A stretch of 5,055 nt of DNA. It comes from Methanobacteriota archaeon. GTDB taxonomy: Archaea > Halobacteriota > Bog-38 > Methanoflorentales > Methanoflorentaceae. The stretch spans positions 1 to 5,055 of the forward strand of contig PMYA01000098.1 in assembly GCA_003170935.1 (NCBI GenBank), read 5' to 3'. Both the position numbers and the translations under genes were made by a program. The notes beneath the pieces are model-generated. The model ran no database searches. It was not told the origin of the DNA and was given only the letters and a program-made list of their open reading frames with translations. Shown piece after piece: positions 5,013 to 5,055 of the stretch (positions within the stretch are counted from its first letter, which is position 1; each line of letters begins with the position of its first letter).

Positions 5013-5055
5013 ATGGTGAAAAAGAAGCACAACAAGGATAAAAAGTTGCACAACT
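5013..5055 (+). CDS. Possible start of a lysine-rich protein, cut by the window edge
   Basis: An open frame from the ATG at 5013 reads MVKKKHNKDKKLHN and runs off the window. The same frame is open upstream, with another ATG at 4971 (MLERSDLAFSDTRI before it). No Shine-Dalgarno is seen before either. The strongly basic N-terminus and a repeat with a period of exactly seven codons favour real coding, but minus-strand frames are also open here. No family can be named. Confidence 0.3.
   Translation, partial: MVKKKHNKDKKLHN
5019..5054 (+). repeat. Two copies of a 21-bp-period direct repeat
   Basis: AAAAAG-AA-GCACAAC (5019-5033) recurs as AAAAAG-TT-GCACAAC (5040-5054), matching 13 of 15 bases at a spacing of 21 bp. 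In the frame from 5013 this gives KKHN-type heptapeptides (VKKKHN, then KDKKLHN). More copies may lie beyond the edge. Confidence 0.55.

Noticed and set aside
1..5055. CRISPR array, insertion sequence or toxin-antitoxin pair
   Set aside because: No regularly spaced repeats, transposase motifs, target-site duplications or small gene pairs are visible.

Overview
The window looks like a piece of an archaeal chromosome. The evidence is a typical archaeal translation initiation factor 1 (SUI1 family) with an N-terminal cysteine knuckle, a tRNA-Val gene without an encoded CCA end, archaeal-style TATA elements about 26 bp ahead of likely start sites, one gene that looks leaderless beside others with clear GGAGG ribosome binding sites, and a two-subunit 2-oxoacid:ferredoxin oxidoreductase with fused gamma-alpha chain. 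Base composition is moderate, with AT-rich intergenic DNA. I cannot place it to phylum from sequence alone.

Layout, left to right. Positions 1-204 are non-coding and AT-rich, with a TATA-like box and small inverted repeats. aIF1 runs leftward (513 to 205) from a strong TATA box near 563-574. Positions 575-788 lie between the divergent aIF1 and flavoprotein genes and hold an unusually dense set of inverted repeats. The best is a 35-nt hairpin with a GUAA tetraloop (659-693), and its 3' arm overlaps a second possible hairpin. A rightward block follows: a small FMN-binding split-barrel (pyridoxamine-phosphate-oxidase-like) protein (789-1211), then a tightly coupled oxidoreductase pair, alpha/gamma (1332-3056) and beta (3058-3918), one base apart. 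The beta gene ends tail-to-tail with, and overlapping by 20 bp, a leftward DNA methyltransferase-like gene (4759 to 3899). A 115-bp divergent spacer with a 25-bp near-perfect palindrome at the expected TATA position leads to tRNA-Val(CAC) (4875-4948), which ends in a T-rich terminator. The last 100 bp hold a hairpin and a possible start of a lysine-rich protein with a 21-bp tandem repeat, cut off by the window edge.

How the genes fit together: the two oxidoreductase subunits form one enzyme that oxidatively decarboxylates a 2-oxoacid to acyl-CoA and reduces ferredoxin (or runs in reverse). The flavoprotein just upstream may share a redox role, but nothing here proves it. aIF1 and tRNA-Val are translation housekeeping genes. 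The methyltransferase has no restriction partner in view and looks solitary. No CRISPR array, transposase or evident mobile element was seen. The points most worth a second look are the structured spacer at 581-741, the promoter palindrome at 4832-4856 and the motif order of the methyltransferase.
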